DNA of 64,000 bases, from the NCBI GenBank assembly GCA_026129545.1, contig JAHCHX010000002.1, positions 372,001 to 436,000 on the forward strand, given 5' to 3'. Shown here piece by piece: positions 52,126-61,571 of this stretch. The stretch comes from Saprospiraceae bacterium (GTDB lineage Bacteria; Bacteroidota; Bacteroidia; Chitinophagales; Saprospiraceae). Each line of letters opens with the position of its first letter. Positions within the stretch are counted from its first letter, which is position 1. The translations under genes were made by a program, and so were the position numbers. The notes beneath the pieces are model-generated. The model searched no databases, was not told the origin of the DNA, and worked only from the letters and a program-made list of their open reading frames with translations.

Positions 52126-53994
52126 ATGAAAGAGACCAAATTCATCGAGCAAAACAAGGAAAAATGGGCTGACTTCGAGGAGTCGCTCCGCGAGCGCCAG
52201 CACGACCCCGCTCGGCTGAACGAACTTTTCGTGCAAATCACCGACGACCTGTCATACGCCCGCACTTTCTACCCGAACCGCTCGGTACGAATGTATCTCA
52301 ACACGCTGGCGCAGCGCATTTTCCACAACATCTACCAAGGCAAACGCCTCCCGGTGGAACGACTGCGGCGCTTCTGGACGGACGAGTTGCCACAACTTTT
52401 CTGGCTGGAGCGACGGGCGTTTTTTCTGTCTTTTTGCGTGTTCGCCCTAGCCTTTTCGATTGGGGTGGTGTCGAGCGTCATCAACCCCGATTTTGCCCGC
52501 ATCATACTCGGCGACGAGTATGTGGAAATGACCGTGCGCAACATCGAGGGAGGCGACCCCATGGCCGTATATAAGCGCGAGGCGCCGGGGGGCATGACGG
52601 TCAGCATCGCCGCTCGCAATCTTTTCGTTGCTTTTCAAACGGCCATTTTGGGTGTGTTGGCCTCCATCGGCACCGTGTTCATCTTGCTCATCAATGGCAT
52701 CATGGTAGGTGCTTTTCAATATTTTTTTGTCGAAAAGGGCGTGTTTTGGGATTCCTTTCTCACCATCTGGATTCACGGCACTTTAGAGATTAGCGCCATC
52801 ATCATCGCTGGTGCCTCCGGGCTGGTGGCTGGGTCGGGGTTGTTGTTTCCGGGCACCTACACGCGCGGGCAAGCCTTTCAAATCAGCATACGGCGCGGGC
52901 TAAAAATGTTTTTTGGCATCGTGCCCATCATCTTGCTGGCAGCTTTTTTTGAGGGCTTTTTCACGCGCTACACCCAAACGCCCGATGCGCTGCGGGCGGC
53001 GTTCATCCTCACCTCGCTGGCTTTTGTACTTTGGTACTTTGTGTGGCTCCCCCGCCACAAGGCAACAACTGGCGGTTTCCATGAGCCGCCACACGACAAA
53101 GAGATTCCGCCCGACCGCGCACATGCCATTGACTTCAATGCCATCAAAAGCGCCGGGGAGATTTTTTCCGATACTTTCACCTTGCTGCGTCGCCACCCTA
53201 AAACCACTTTGTGGGGGCTTTTTGGCACGGCGGCTCTTTTTGTGGCTTTTGCGTTCGGCCTTTCGCACCAAGACCCGGCCAGCACTTTTTACCTCGACAA
53301 TCAGGCCCGATGGCCTTTCAACACCTTAGTCGGCACCGCGCAGTTTTTTCAAAATGACCCGGTCCCGTTTTTATTCTATTTCCAAATCATGCTCCTCGCC
53401 ATGCTGACAATAGCGGCGTTTCGCGCATTGGAACAAGAAATGGCGGCAGAAATGCGAGTGCCTTTTTCCCGAAAAAGGATGTTGCTCGCGGTCTTGCCGA
53501 TATTGCTGCCAATGTTGGGCTTTGTCTTCGTATTCCAGCTTTGGGAGGAAGGCGCCGCGTTTTTGTGGGGCATGGCAGCCTATCCTTTTTTGGCGCTTTG
53601 GAGTGCCGCTATCTATTTTGAGACACTCAACCCTTTGGCGGCATTGCTTCGGGCTTTTCGGCTGATGCGCTGGGGGCAGGGGCTGACGCTAGGCTTTCTC
53701 GTGGTGATGTTGCAAGTGCTGCTTTTCATGTTTATTGACACCCCTGTTTGGAGCCTCGCCCTGCAACTATTTAGCTGGCTGGTGCCGCAGCAGGCTGGCG
53801 CGATGGCTGCCTACACGACCATCGCCACTTGCGGCGCCGCGAGCGTGTTGCTCTATTTTGCTTTCTTGATGATTGCGCTCTGCGGTGGCCTACAGTATTT
53901 CTCGAGCCGCGAAATCACCGATGCCACCAGCCTTTTTGAGGGCATCGAGCAAGTGGGTAGCGGACGACAGATTAGGGGGTTGGCACGCGAATGA
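52126..53994 (+). CDS. SpoIIM (DUF95) membrane protein with extra C-terminal membrane domain
   Basis: 622 aa, about twice the usual ~330. Residues 1-~335 are the SpoIIM/DUF95 part: KFIEQNKEKWADFEESLRER, RIFHNIYQGKR, NGIMVGAFQYFFVEKGVFWD, IWIHGTLEISAIIIAGASGL. From ~350 on there is a second membrane module (HAIDFNAIKSAGEIFSDTFT, then 5-6 helices) similar in plan to the separate large membrane protein that often neighbours SpoIIM in Bacteroidota, so I read this as a fusion. It starts 6 bp after the histidine kinase gene and is followed by the DUF4129 gene. The function in non-sporulating bacteria is not established. Confidence 0.85.
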   Translation: MKETKFIEQNKEKWADFEESLRERQHDPARLNELFVQITDDLSYARTFYPNRSVRMYLNTLAQRIFHNIYQGKRLPVERLRRFWTDELPQLFWLERRAFFLSFCVFALAFSIGVVSSVINPDFARIILGDEYVEMTVRNIEGGDPMAVYKREAPGGMTVSIAARNLFVAFQTAILGVLASIGTVFILLINGIMVGAFQYFFVEKGVFWDSFLTIWIHGTLEISAIIIAGASGLVAGSGLLFPGTYTRGQAFQISIRRGLKMFFGIVPIILLAAFFEGFFTRYTQTPDALRAAFILTSLAFVLWYFVWLPRHKATTGGFHEPPHDKEIPPDRAHAIDFNAIKSAGEIFSDTFTLLRRHPKTTLWGLFGTAALFVAFAFGLSHQDPASTFYLDNQARWPFNTLVGTAQFFQNDPVPFLFYFQIMLLAMLTIAAFRALEQEMAAEMRVPFSRKRMLLAVLPILLPMLGFVFVFQLWEEGAAFLWGMAAYPFLALWSAAIYFETLNPLAALLRAFRLMRWGQGLTLGFLVVMLQVLLFMFIDTPVWSLALQLFSWLVPQQAGAMAAYTTIATCGAASVLLYFAFLMIALCGGLQYFSSREITDATSLFEGIEQVGSGRQIRGLARE

Positions 53995-54039
53995 CGCTAG
54001 GCGGGTACAAGGGGTACAAGGGTTATACCCAGATTAAAA

Positions 54040-54093
54040 GAGTTGTTGCGGAGGAGGGCTTTCCTTCGCCAAGGGCCTCCACCGCAACAACTC
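54040..54093. repeat. Hairpin in the SpoIIM-DUF4129 gap
   Basis: GAGTTGTTGCGG (54040-54051) and CCGCAACAACTC (54082-54093) form a perfect 12-bp stem. The 266-bp gap also has two GGGTACAAG units at its start and shows no gene. Confidence 0.7.
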
Positions 54094-54260
54094 TAACGAG
54101 GATTTCAGGATTCACTCGATTGATTTGCTTGATTTTTCAAAGGATTGCAAGTGTCGTTCGTTCAAAATCACCTTGCGTTGACTAAATTCGTTTAAAAAAA
54201 CAGCCTCGTCTGACCTTGTGCTTAGGGGTTGATTTGTGTTGACAACAAAACTTTGATTTA

Positions 54261-55022
54261 GTGAAAATTAAAAACATCCTGCTCTTCATGTCGCTCCCGC
54301 TTGCCGCAGCCGCGCAAGAGGTGGACACGCTCTGGAACGACGGGCAAGAATACCCCTACTATTACGAGGAACCCAAGGAGGACTACATCGTCAACAATCC
54401 CCCACCCTATCAGCCTGCGCCGTTGGCACCGATGGCCGTGCGCAGCATCAAGGGCGAACGATGGGACGAAGCCACACAAGGGTTGGACTACAGTAAAGAC
54501 CGCCCCAAGCCACCCCGCGAGAAAAAACAACGCGACCCGAACGTAGGCAACAGCAATATAGATTGGACTTCGGCAACGCAGTGGCTGGGCAATTTGCTCC
54601 AGACAATAGCCATTCTGGCTGCGGCGGTAGCCATCGCGTTCGGTATTTGGCGAATGTTGCGTGCACCTCGCAACCGGCAGATTGCACGCGATGGCGTGGA
54701 AATCACGCTCGACAATCTTGACACCTACCTCCACGAGAGCGACCTCGACCGTTTTTTGCGCGAAGCGCTGGGGCGGGGCAACTATACCCTCGCGGTGCGA
54801 ATCAGTTATTTGCGCATCATCAAAAACCTGTCGGAGCAAAACGCCCTCAAGTGGTCGCCTGAAAAAACGAACCGCGACTACCTGCGAGAGATGAGAGGGC
54901 ATTCGTCGGCTGAGCTTTTCCGCGAGGCCACACGCATCTATGAGCAGGTTTGGTACGGCAATCAGCCGTTGTCCGCAGCGGAATATGAACGATTGGCACC
55001 TAGGCTGGGGGTGTTTCAGTGA
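54261..55022 (+). CDS. DUF4129-type exported membrane protein
   Basis: 253 aa with a GTG start (GTGAAAATTAAAAACATC; no better ATG precedes the signal peptide, KIKNILLFMSLPLAAAAQ). A low-complexity Pro/Tyr-rich stretch (~30-95) leads to one TM helix (~115-133, NLLQTIAILAAAVAIAFGI). The C-terminal soluble domain (LHESDLDRFLREALGRGNYT; VRISYLRIIKNLSEQNALKW) is typical of DUF4129. In Bacteroidota these genes cluster with SpoIIM, RDD, MoxR and DUF58 genes; only SpoIIM is here, and the next gene downstream is on the other strand, so the cluster is shortened. Confidence 0.8.
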   Translation: MKIKNILLFMSLPLAAAAQEVDTLWNDGQEYPYYYEEPKEDYIVNNPPPYQPAPLAPMAVRSIKGERWDEATQGLDYSKDRPKPPREKKQRDPNVGNSNIDWTSATQWLGNLLQTIAILAAAVAIAFGIWRMLRAPRNRQIARDGVEITLDNLDTYLHESDLDRFLREALGRGNYTLAVRISYLRIIKNLSEQNALKWSPEKTNRDYLREMRGHSSAELFREATRIYEQVWYGNQPLSAAEYERLAPRLGVFQ

Positions 55023-55122
55023 AACCACGCAGGAGAGACCATCATGACAGATGGTTGATGTTGTTTGTAATCAACAGCTATGCTTTTTCAAGTAGGTGAT
55101 GCGCCGCATTGTTTCTTGAAGG

Positions 55123-55156
55123 GGCAGCGCCCCGAAATGTGTTTTGGGGCGCTGCC
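55123..55156. terminator. GC-rich hairpin between convergent genes
   Basis: GGCAGCGCCCC…GGGGCGCTGCC, an 11-bp perfect stem between the DUF4129 gene (+) and the transketolase N-subunit gene (-). There is no T tract on either side, so it is terminator-like only. Confidence 0.5.
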
Positions 55157-55181
55157 TCCGCCTAAGCGGTTACGACATTTT

Positions 55182-56033
55182 TCAAAAATCCCCCAAACTC
55201 GTCTCCGCCAGTTGTTTCATCGCACTTTCAAACTGCTCTTGGTTCGGCGCTTTGCCGTGCCATTTGTGCGTGCCTTGCATGAAATCCACGCCGTAGCCCA
55301 TCTCTGTTTTCATCAGAATCACCACTGGCTTGCCCTTGCCCGTGCGACGCTTGGCGCGGCGCAGCGCGCCGACGACAGCCTCCAAGTCGTTGCCGTTCTC
55401 CAACACCAACACATCCCACCCAAACGCCTTCCATTTGGCCGGCAAGTTGCCCAACCCGATTACCGCGTCGTTCGGGCCATCAATCTGCTGGCCGTTCCAG
55501 TCCACCGTCACGATGAGATTGTCCACTTTATGATGCGCGGCAAAAAGAAGTGCCTCCCAACATTGCCCCTCCTGCAATTCGCCGTCGCCAGTCAGGCAAA
55601 ACACCCAACGCGGGTCGCCGTCGAGCCGTTTGGCGAGCGCCGCACCGATGGCGACCGACAGCCCCTGCCCCAACGAGCCGGAGGCCACGCGCACGCCCGG
55701 CAGCCCTTCGTGGGTGGCGGGGTGGCCTTGCAGTCGGGAATTTATTTTTCGGAAAGTATTGAGTTCCTTCACGTCGAAATAGCCTGTGCGCGCCAGCACA
55801 GAGTACCAAACAGGCGAAATGTGCCCGTTTGACAAAAAAAACAAATCTTGCCCCTTGCCCTCCATCTTGAAGGGTTTGGGCTTGTGTTTGAGCACGCTGC
55901 CGTAAAGTGCCACAAAAAACTCTGTGCACCCGAGCGACCCGCCGGGATGCCCGCTTTGACAATTGAACACCATGCGCACGATGTCGCGGCGTACTTGCGC
56001 GGCGAGTTCTTTCAACTGGGTTATGTCTGCCAT
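55182..56033 (-). CDS. Transketolase, N-terminal (TPP/pyrophosphate) subunit
   Basis: 283 aa from the Met of MADITQLKELAAQVRRDIVR; the frame is open 74 codons upstream, with no family match there. Motifs of the split transketolase N-subunit are NCQSGHPGGSLGCTEFFVAL, FFLSNGHISPVWYSVLARTG, GSLGQGLSVAIGAALAKRLD, and the GDG TPP-pyrophosphate motif in LTGDGELQEGQCWEALLFA. It works with the C-subunit coded at 61572-62534 on the other strand, 5.5 kb away. Together they shuttle two-carbon units in the pentose phosphate pathway. The pair being apart is uncommon. Confidence 0.93.
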   Translation of the reverse strand: MADITQLKELAAQVRRDIVRMVFNCQSGHPGGSLGCTEFFVALYGSVLKHKPKPFKMEGKGQDLFFLSNGHISPVWYSVLARTGYFDVKELNTFRKINSRLQGHPATHEGLPGVRVASGSLGQGLSVAIGAALAKRLDGDPRWVFCLTGDGELQEGQCWEALLFAAHHKVDNLIVTVDWNGQQIDGPNDAVIGLGNLPAKWKAFGWDVLVLENGNDLEAVVGALRRAKRRTGKGKPVVILMKTEMGYGVDFMQGTHKWHGKAPNQEQFESAMKQLAETSLGDF

Positions 56034-56499
56034 GTAGTGAGGGTTAAGAGGTTGAGAGGGGTTGAGCGGTTGGGTTATGTGAAGGAAACGCGGCAAAGGT
56101 AGAGATTTCGGCAAAATCACTTTCTGCGTAGCCTGCGAATGTGGGTTTTTCGGACATTGCCGAGACAAACGCCAAATGGGATGCGCCATAAAGCATGAAG
56201 GCGACACCCTTTCATTCGGCATGGCTGCGGGGCATCGCTGGCTTTCCTCGAACATTTGTGGCAGCCATTTTTGACCTTTGTTCGCCTTTTATGCCTTGAA
56301 CAAAATTTGCGCGACGGCTCATAATACGTTGAAAAACAACCTACTGCCACAAAGTGCTGCAACCTCAACAGGACGGCGCTTGTCAAAATCAGGTTAACAT
56401 TCCAAACCCGGCATATCCGCAATTAACTTCCTTTTTACTTTTGCCACCCGAACAAAGACCCGGCATCACCACTATCGGCACATTCGTTCACCTAAAATC
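56034..56499. other. 466-bp gap without a gene
   Basis: Divergent space between the transketolase subunit and the JmjC-like gene. It begins with a GGTTGAG-type short repeat. At 56436-56443 there is TACTTTTG, a likely -7 element for the 56500 gene, without a clear TTG at the right distance. No RNA gene or ORF of interest was seen. Confidence 0.5.
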
Positions 56500-57357
56500 A
56501 TGTCGCTTATGCTGGAACTTTTACCCGTTGACCGCCGCACTGGCCTCACCCGCGAGACTTTTGCCGCTGAATATCTAACCCCCATGAAGCCAGTCGTCTT
56601 TACTGACCTCACCGCTTCTTGGCCAGCTCGGCAACGCTGGACAATAGAACACTTCAAAGCCCAATACGGCCACCTCCGCGTGCCGGTGGTGTCCAACAAC
56701 TACTCCAAACCCGGGCGAGGCTATATGACCCCCGACCGCGTGATATCATTCAAGGAATACCTTGAAATCCTCGAAAGCGGGCCTAACGACCTGCGCATTT
56801 TCCTGTGGAACATTTTCCGCGTGGCGCCCGAACTACGCCACGATTTTAGCATCCCGACCATCATGGATGGTTTTGTGGACGAGCTGCCCTTCATGTTCTT
56901 TGGCGGCGAGAGCTCCAAGGTGGCGCTGCACTACGACATTGACATGAGCCATGTTTTTCTCAATCAAATACATGGCCGCAAACGGGTCATCCTCTTTGCG
57001 CCCGACCAAGGGGTCAATCTCTACCATCACCCCTTCACGGTGGCCAGCTATGTGGATTTGAACCATCCCGACTACGAAAAATACCCGGCGCTGGCACAAG
57101 CCAAAGGCTACGAGGTGATGCTCCAGCCGGGCGAGACGCTTTTCATGCCCTCCGGTTATTGGCACTACATCGAGTACACCGACGGTGGCTATTCCATCAG
57201 CCTGCGCTCATTTGGCTCGTTGCCCGCACGCGTGCGTGGTTTGGCGAACATCGCCACGCACTACGTCGTGGACAAAGGCATGAACAAGTTGATGGGGCCG
57301 AGCTGGCGCAAGCTGAAAGAACGCTTGGCCGAAAAACGTGCCGAGTCGGTGTTGTAA
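56500..57357 (+). CDS. JmjC/cupin-8-like Fe(II)/2-oxoglutarate-type dioxygenase
   Basis: 285 aa. The double-stranded beta-helix of the cupin_8/JmjC group has a complete metal triad: H144-x-D146 in ALHYDIDMSHVF and H222 in MPSGYWHYIEY. Usual companions are QIHGRKRVILFAPDQGVNLY (2-oxoglutarate/substrate strand) and the opening VDRRTGLTRETF…PVVF. Bacterial members hydroxylate proteins (ribosomal or other) or small molecules; the target cannot be read. MLELLPVD (3 codons later) is an alternative start. Confidence 0.88.
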   Translation: MSLMLELLPVDRRTGLTRETFAAEYLTPMKPVVFTDLTASWPARQRWTIEHFKAQYGHLRVPVVSNNYSKPGRGYMTPDRVISFKEYLEILESGPNDLRIFLWNIFRVAPELRHDFSIPTIMDGFVDELPFMFFGGESSKVALHYDIDMSHVFLNQIHGRKRVILFAPDQGVNLYHHPFTVASYVDLNHPDYEKYPALAQAKGYEVMLQPGETLFMPSGYWHYIEYTDGGYSISLRSFGSLPARVRGLANIATHYVVDKGMNKLMGPSWRKLKERLAEKRAESVL

Positions 57358-57415
57358 TGGTCGTTTCCGAAGCACTCGCTCCATGTGAACGGCAGTCATC
57401 AGATAAAGGGGCTGC

Positions 57416-58075
57416 CTAAAATTTCAAGATGATGCGCCCGGAATTGTTCGAGTGGCGTCCGTCCTCGATGGGGATATAGAGCCGCTCAAGCGTTTTTTCG
57501 TTGAGCAAAAAAAACTCCTCGCGACGCTCGCGGCGGAATTGGCCCCCGCTACATTGCCCGGCAGCGGCGCTCAAATCCATTTCAAACCATTCGCCGTCGA
57601 AGCAGGCGGCACTCCAAGCGTGATTTGGCTCCACCATGGCAGGGTCCACTTTTCTGCCGTCGAAGCGGGCGTAGCCTTCGCGAGTGGTCGCGTAAACGCC
57701 TGCCAAGCGGCACATGGTTTTGAACATGAACGCATAGCCTTCGCAGCGCGTGCGGCGGCGCTTGAGGATGAGCCCGACTTGTTGGTGAGCGTAATAGTGC
57801 GGGTGGGCAGCCGCTTCCGGCTCGGCTTCGAGGCGGTTTTGCTGGCCGCAGTCGTAGGCGATGTGCTCGGTGAGCCAAGTGAAAATGGCGCGGCCTTTTT
57901 CCAGGTCAGTTTCAAAACGGTTGGTCAGCGAATCGGTGATTCGCACGAGGTCTTTTTCGCCGTGAAAGGGGAGGGAGCGGGCGTGGGCATCTATGGCTGA
58001 GAAATCCGATTGAGCAAAATTGGGAGCAACCAATAGTTGGAAAAAAATCGCGCAAGCGAGCGGTTTTGCATTCAT
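57416..58075 (-). CDS. Exported transglutaminase-like (kyphoscoliosis-type) protein
   Basis: 219 aa with a signal peptide (MNAKPLACAIFFQLLVAPNF AQ). The papain-like transglutaminase core has C111 (RTRCEGYAFMFKTMC), H152 (EPNHAWSAAC) and D167 (EWFEMDLSA), preceded by the family's KGRAIFTWLTEHIAYDCGQQ. These Bacteroidota proteins are probably cysteine proteases or amidases of the envelope; the substrate is unknown. It is convergent with the JmjC-like gene and follows the ABC-F gene (58115) on the same strand after 39 bp. Confidence 0.88.
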   Translation of the reverse strand: MNAKPLACAIFFQLLVAPNFAQSDFSAIDAHARSLPFHGEKDLVRITDSLTNRFETDLEKGRAIFTWLTEHIAYDCGQQNRLEAEPEAAAHPHYYAHQQVGLILKRRRTRCEGYAFMFKTMCRLAGVYATTREGYARFDGRKVDPAMVEPNHAWSAACFDGEWFEMDLSAAAGQCSGGQFRRERREEFFLLNEKTLERLYIPIEDGRHSNNSGRIILKF

Positions 58076-58114
58076 GGCGAAGCCGATTGAGGCTTCAAAA
58101 ATAAGGACTACTGT

Positions 58115-59971
58115 TCACTTTTCCGAAAGTTCCAGCCACCGCATCTCCTTGCCGTCCAAGTCGTCCTGCAACTTTCCCAATTCGGCGGAAAGCCGCGTCG
58201 CCTCTTCCGCGCCCAAGTCGGCGGCGTTGAATTTTTCCAGAATCTCCTTCTTGCGGCTTTCCAACGCGGCGAGTTCTTTTTCGAGTTTTTTCATCTCGTT
58301 GCGCTCGGTGTTTGTGAGACCAGGGGCAGGCTTGGCTTGTGCAGTTTCCGCCTTCGGCGGAATGACAGTAGCGGCGGAATTTTCGCTTCGTTTCAAAGCG
58401 CGGTACTCGGCATAGGTGCCGTTGAAGTCCTTGATTTTTCCGTTGCCTTCAAAAACAAAAAGATGGTCAACGAGACGGTCCATGAAATAGCGGTCGTGCG
58501 TGACCACCACGAGGCAGCCGGGGAAATCTTCGAGAAAATCCTCCAGAACTTGTAAGGTCAACACGTCGAGGTCGTTCGTCGGTTCGTCGAGAATGAGGAA
58601 GTTGGGGTTTTTCATCAGCACTGTCAGCAGGTAGAGTCTGCGCCGCTCGCCGCCTGAAAGTTGGCTCACATACACCTGTTGCTGAGGTCGGGTGAATAGG
58701 AAACGTTCGAGCAATTGCGCTGCTGAAAGTTCCTTGCCTTTTTCGAGCGGGATATAGTCAGCGATGTCGCGCACGGCATCAATCACGCGCTTGTCCGCTT
58801 TGAGTTGGATGCCCTCCTGCCGGTAGTGGCCAAAGATAATCGTGTCGCCGATGACGACCTTGCCCGTGTCGGGCGGCAGGGCGCCGGTGAGAATTTGCAG
58901 GAACGTGGATTTGCCGGAACCGTTCGGCCCCACGATGCCGATGCGCTCCTTGCGCTTGAATTTGTAGGTGAAATTTTCGAGCAACTTCTTTTCTCCGAAC
59001 GACTTGCTGATGTTGTGCAGCTCCACCACCTTGCTGCCGAGCCAGTTTTCCTTGATGGCAAGCCGCAGTTCTTCCGGCTTTTTTTTCAGCGCGTCGTTTG
59101 CCTCTTTTTTGTTGAAATAAGCATCCACGCGCGCCTTCGCTTTCGTTGTGCGGGCTTGGGGCGAACGACGCACCCATTCGAGTTCGCGTTTAAGGAGTTT
59201 GTTCTGGCGTTCGTAGGTCGTGGCTTCCACCTCCTCGCGCAAGGCTTTTTTTTCCAAATAATCCGAGTATGAGCCGGAGTAACGGCGCAGTTGCCCACCT
59301 TCGAGTTCGATGATGCTGTCGCACACGTTTTCAAGAAAATAGCGGTCGTGTGTCACCATGAAAAGGGTGATGCCCGGCTGTTGCAAATACTCTTCGAGCC
59401 ATTCTATCATCTCTATGTCGAGGTGGTTGGTCGGTTCGTCGAGGATGAGGAAATCAGGTTCTTCGAGCAGGATTTTGACCAAAGCCAGCCGCTTTTGCTG
59501 GCCACCGGAAAGGTTTTTCACCTTTTGCTCAAAATCCTCCATGCGAAAGCGGAACAGCGTCTCTTTCACTTTTGCCTCGAACGACCAAGCGTCGTTCAAG
59601 TCCATCAGAGCGATGGCCTCCTGCAACTCGGCAGTTTTCTCCGGGTGAGCCAGCGCATGTTCGTAACGTTCCACCACGCGCACGAGCGGGTTGCTGGGGT
59701 CGAGCACCGCGCCGAGCACATCGAGTTCGGGGCTGAAGTAGGGTTCCTGGTCGAGCCAACCGATACGGATGTCCTTGCGCAGCAGGATTTTAGCGCTCTC
59801 GCCCTCGGCGCCTTCCTTGCCTGCGATGACGCGCATGAGCGTGGTTTTGCCAGTGCCGTTTTTGGCGATGAGACCGATTTTTTGGCCCTTGTCAATGCGC
59901 AGGCTGATGTTCTGAAAAAGAACTTTCTCGCCGTAGGACTTGGTGATATTTTCGAGAGTGAGGAAATTCAC
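58115..59971 (-). CDS. ABC-F ATPase (Uup/EttA family)
   Basis: 618 aa with two ABC cassettes and no membrane part. Walker A motifs are in IAKNGTGKTTLMRVI (~residue 36-50) and VGPNGSGKSTFLQIL (~345-360). ABC signatures are LSGGQQKRLALVKILL and LSGGERRRLYLLTVLM; Walker B motifs LILDEPTNHLDIEM and LILDEPTNDLDVLT. The linker is the arginine/lysine-rich P-site interaction motif, and the C-terminus (~540-618) is a coiled coil typical of Uup. ABC-F proteins act on the ribosome to rescue stalls or, in Uup, to guard genome stability. Confidence 0.95.
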   Translation of the reverse strand: MNFLTLENITKSYGEKVLFQNISLRIDKGQKIGLIAKNGTGKTTLMRVIAGKEGAEGESAKILLRKDIRIGWLDQEPYFSPELDVLGAVLDPSNPLVRVVERYEHALAHPEKTAELQEAIALMDLNDAWSFEAKVKETLFRFRMEDFEQKVKNLSGGQQKRLALVKILLEEPDFLILDEPTNHLDIEMIEWLEEYLQQPGITLFMVTHDRYFLENVCDSIIELEGGQLRRYSGSYSDYLEKKALREEVEATTYERQNKLLKRELEWVRRSPQARTTKAKARVDAYFNKKEANDALKKKPEELRLAIKENWLGSKVVELHNISKSFGEKKLLENFTYKFKRKERIGIVGPNGSGKSTFLQILTGALPPDTGKVVIGDTIIFGHYRQEGIQLKADKRVIDAVRDIADYIPLEKGKELSAAQLLERFLFTRPQQQVYVSQLSGGERRRLYLLTVLMKNPNFLILDEPTNDLDVLTLQVLEDFLEDFPGCLVVVTHDRYFMDRLVDHLFVFEGNGKIKDFNGTYAEYRALKRSENSAATVIPPKAETAQAKPAPGLTNTERNEMKKLEKELAALESRKKEILEKFNAADLGAEEATRLSAELGKLQDDLDGKEMRWLELSEK

Positions 59972-60270
59972 TACGTGGATGTTGGATTGTTGGACGTTAG
60001 ACGTTGGACTTTTCGGGCGGCGAAGGTAGCGTTTTCACACCTACAAGGTTCGCAAGCCGTGTCTCGTGAATTCGTCCGACGATTTTTTGTTCGTCGGACG
60101 AATCGCAGACGCACCTCCAAACCATCTTCGTTTACCCCGTCCGATTTTTTCTTTTTCAAAAATTATATTCGGTCAAAATTGTGAAGAAGTGGCTTTGCCC
60201 CGCTTTGCCCGCGAAAGTTTGTTTACTTTTGCCCCCACATTTTTCCTGACCAAAACAACAAGAACACATC

Positions 60271-61491
60271 ATGCAATCAAACGGCTCCACCGCCTCCGCA
60301 CATAAAATCTCCCAACGCGAAGACCGCTACCAACACCACGACTACTACGGCGTGGACGAACTGCTCTCCGCCGAACACCTGCTCGCCCGCGACGCGGTGC
60401 GCGATTGGGTGAAAGCAGAGGTCAGCCCCATCATCGAGGACTATGCCAACCGCGCCGAGTGCCCCACGCACCTGTTCAAAGGTTTGGCCGAAATCGGCGC
60501 TTATGGCCCCTCTTTGCCAGCAGAATATGGCTGCGGCGGCATGGACGAAATCGCCTACGGCGTCATCATGCAGGAGCTCGAGCGCGGCGACTCTGGCGTT
60601 CGCTCCATGGCCTCTGTGCAAGGCTCGCTCGTGATGTACCCGATTTACAAATTCGGCAGCGAAGAACAGCGCCGCCACTACTTGCCCAAATTGGCCAAAG
60701 GCGAGTTCATCGGCTGCTTTGGCCTCACCGAACCCGACGCCGGCTCCAACCCCGGCGGCATGATTACCAACGTGAAAGACGACGGCGACACCTACATCCT
60801 GAACGGCGCGAAAATGTGGATTACCAACTCGCCCGTCGCCGACATCGCTGTCGTGTGGGCAAAAAGAGAGGACGGCAAAATCATCGGCCTCATCGTTGAA
60901 AAAGGCATGAAAGGCTTCTCCGCGCCGGAGATTCACGGCAAATGGAGCCTCCGCGCCAGCATCACCGGCGAGCTTGTTTTTGAAGATGTGCGGGTGCCGA
61001 AGAAGAATGTGTTGCCCAACGTCGTCGGTCTCAAAGGCCCGCTTTCCTGCCTGACGAAGGCTCGCTACGGCATCGCATGGGGCGCGATTGGCGCGGCGCT
61101 TGATTGCTACGACTCGGCTTTGCGCTACTCGCAAGAGCGCGTCCAGTTCGGTAAGCCCATCGGCGCCTTCCAATTGACGCAAAAGAAACTGGCCGAAATG
61201 ATTACCGAAATCACGAAGGCTCAATTGCTCGCGTGGCGGCTCGGCACTTTGGCAAACGAGGGCAAACACACGCCCGCCCAAGTCTCCATGGCAAAACGCA
61301 ACAACGTCAACATGGCGCTCGAAATCGCCCGTGAAGCCCGCCAGATTCACGGCGGCATGGGCATCACCAACGAATACCCCGTGATGCGCCACATGATGAA
61401 CCTCGAAACGGTGCTGACCTACGAAGGGACGCACGACATTCACCTGCTCATCACCGGCCACGACGTGACGGGGTTTGATGCCTTCAAATAA
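60271..61491 (+). CDS. Acyl-CoA dehydrogenase, glutaryl-CoA dehydrogenase type
   Basis: 406 aa, full length. FAD-dependent acyl-CoA dehydrogenase fold with CFGLTEPDAGSNPGGMIT and LNGAKMWITNSPVADIAVVW. The C-terminal IHGGMGITNEYPVMRHMMNL ETVLTYEGTHDIH carries the catalytic Glu (about E385), the position used by glutaryl-CoA dehydrogenase and short-chain enzymes. The N-terminal DDLLSAEHLLARD-type text and the FGLTE…NPGGM block point to the GCDH subgroup, which oxidises and decarboxylates glutaryl-CoA to crotonyl-CoA in lysine/tryptophan breakdown. The electron acceptor ETF is not in the window. A TACTTTTG (60224-60231) lies 40 bp upstream as a possible -7 element. Confidence 0.92.
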   Translation: MQSNGSTASAHKISQREDRYQHHDYYGVDELLSAEHLLARDAVRDWVKAEVSPIIEDYANRAECPTHLFKGLAEIGAYGPSLPAEYGCGGMDEIAYGVIMQELERGDSGVRSMASVQGSLVMYPIYKFGSEEQRRHYLPKLAKGEFIGCFGLTEPDAGSNPGGMITNVKDDGDTYILNGAKMWITNSPVADIAVVWAKREDGKIIGLIVEKGMKGFSAPEIHGKWSLRASITGELVFEDVRVPKKNVLPNVVGLKGPLSCLTKARYGIAWGAIGAALDCYDSALRYSQERVQFGKPIGAFQLTQKKLAEMITEITKAQLLAWRLGTLANEGKHTPAQVSMAKRNNVNMALEIAREARQIHGGMGITNEYPVMRHMMNLETVLTYEGTHDIHLLITGHDVTGFDAFK

Positions 61492-61571
61492 GATACCGAC
61501 AGGCAACTCAGCGACAGCGCAATTTTTCTTCAAAAAAATTCGCCCCGCATACCAAACAACGTGTCAAGAAC

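Noticed and set aside
60277..61533. A 418-codon open frame antisense to the acyl-CoA dehydrogenase
   Set aside because: It has a mirror-type composition (Ala/His/Val/Asp-rich) typical of the reverse of GC-rich coding DNA, with no motif; the sense frame is a complete acyl-CoA dehydrogenase.
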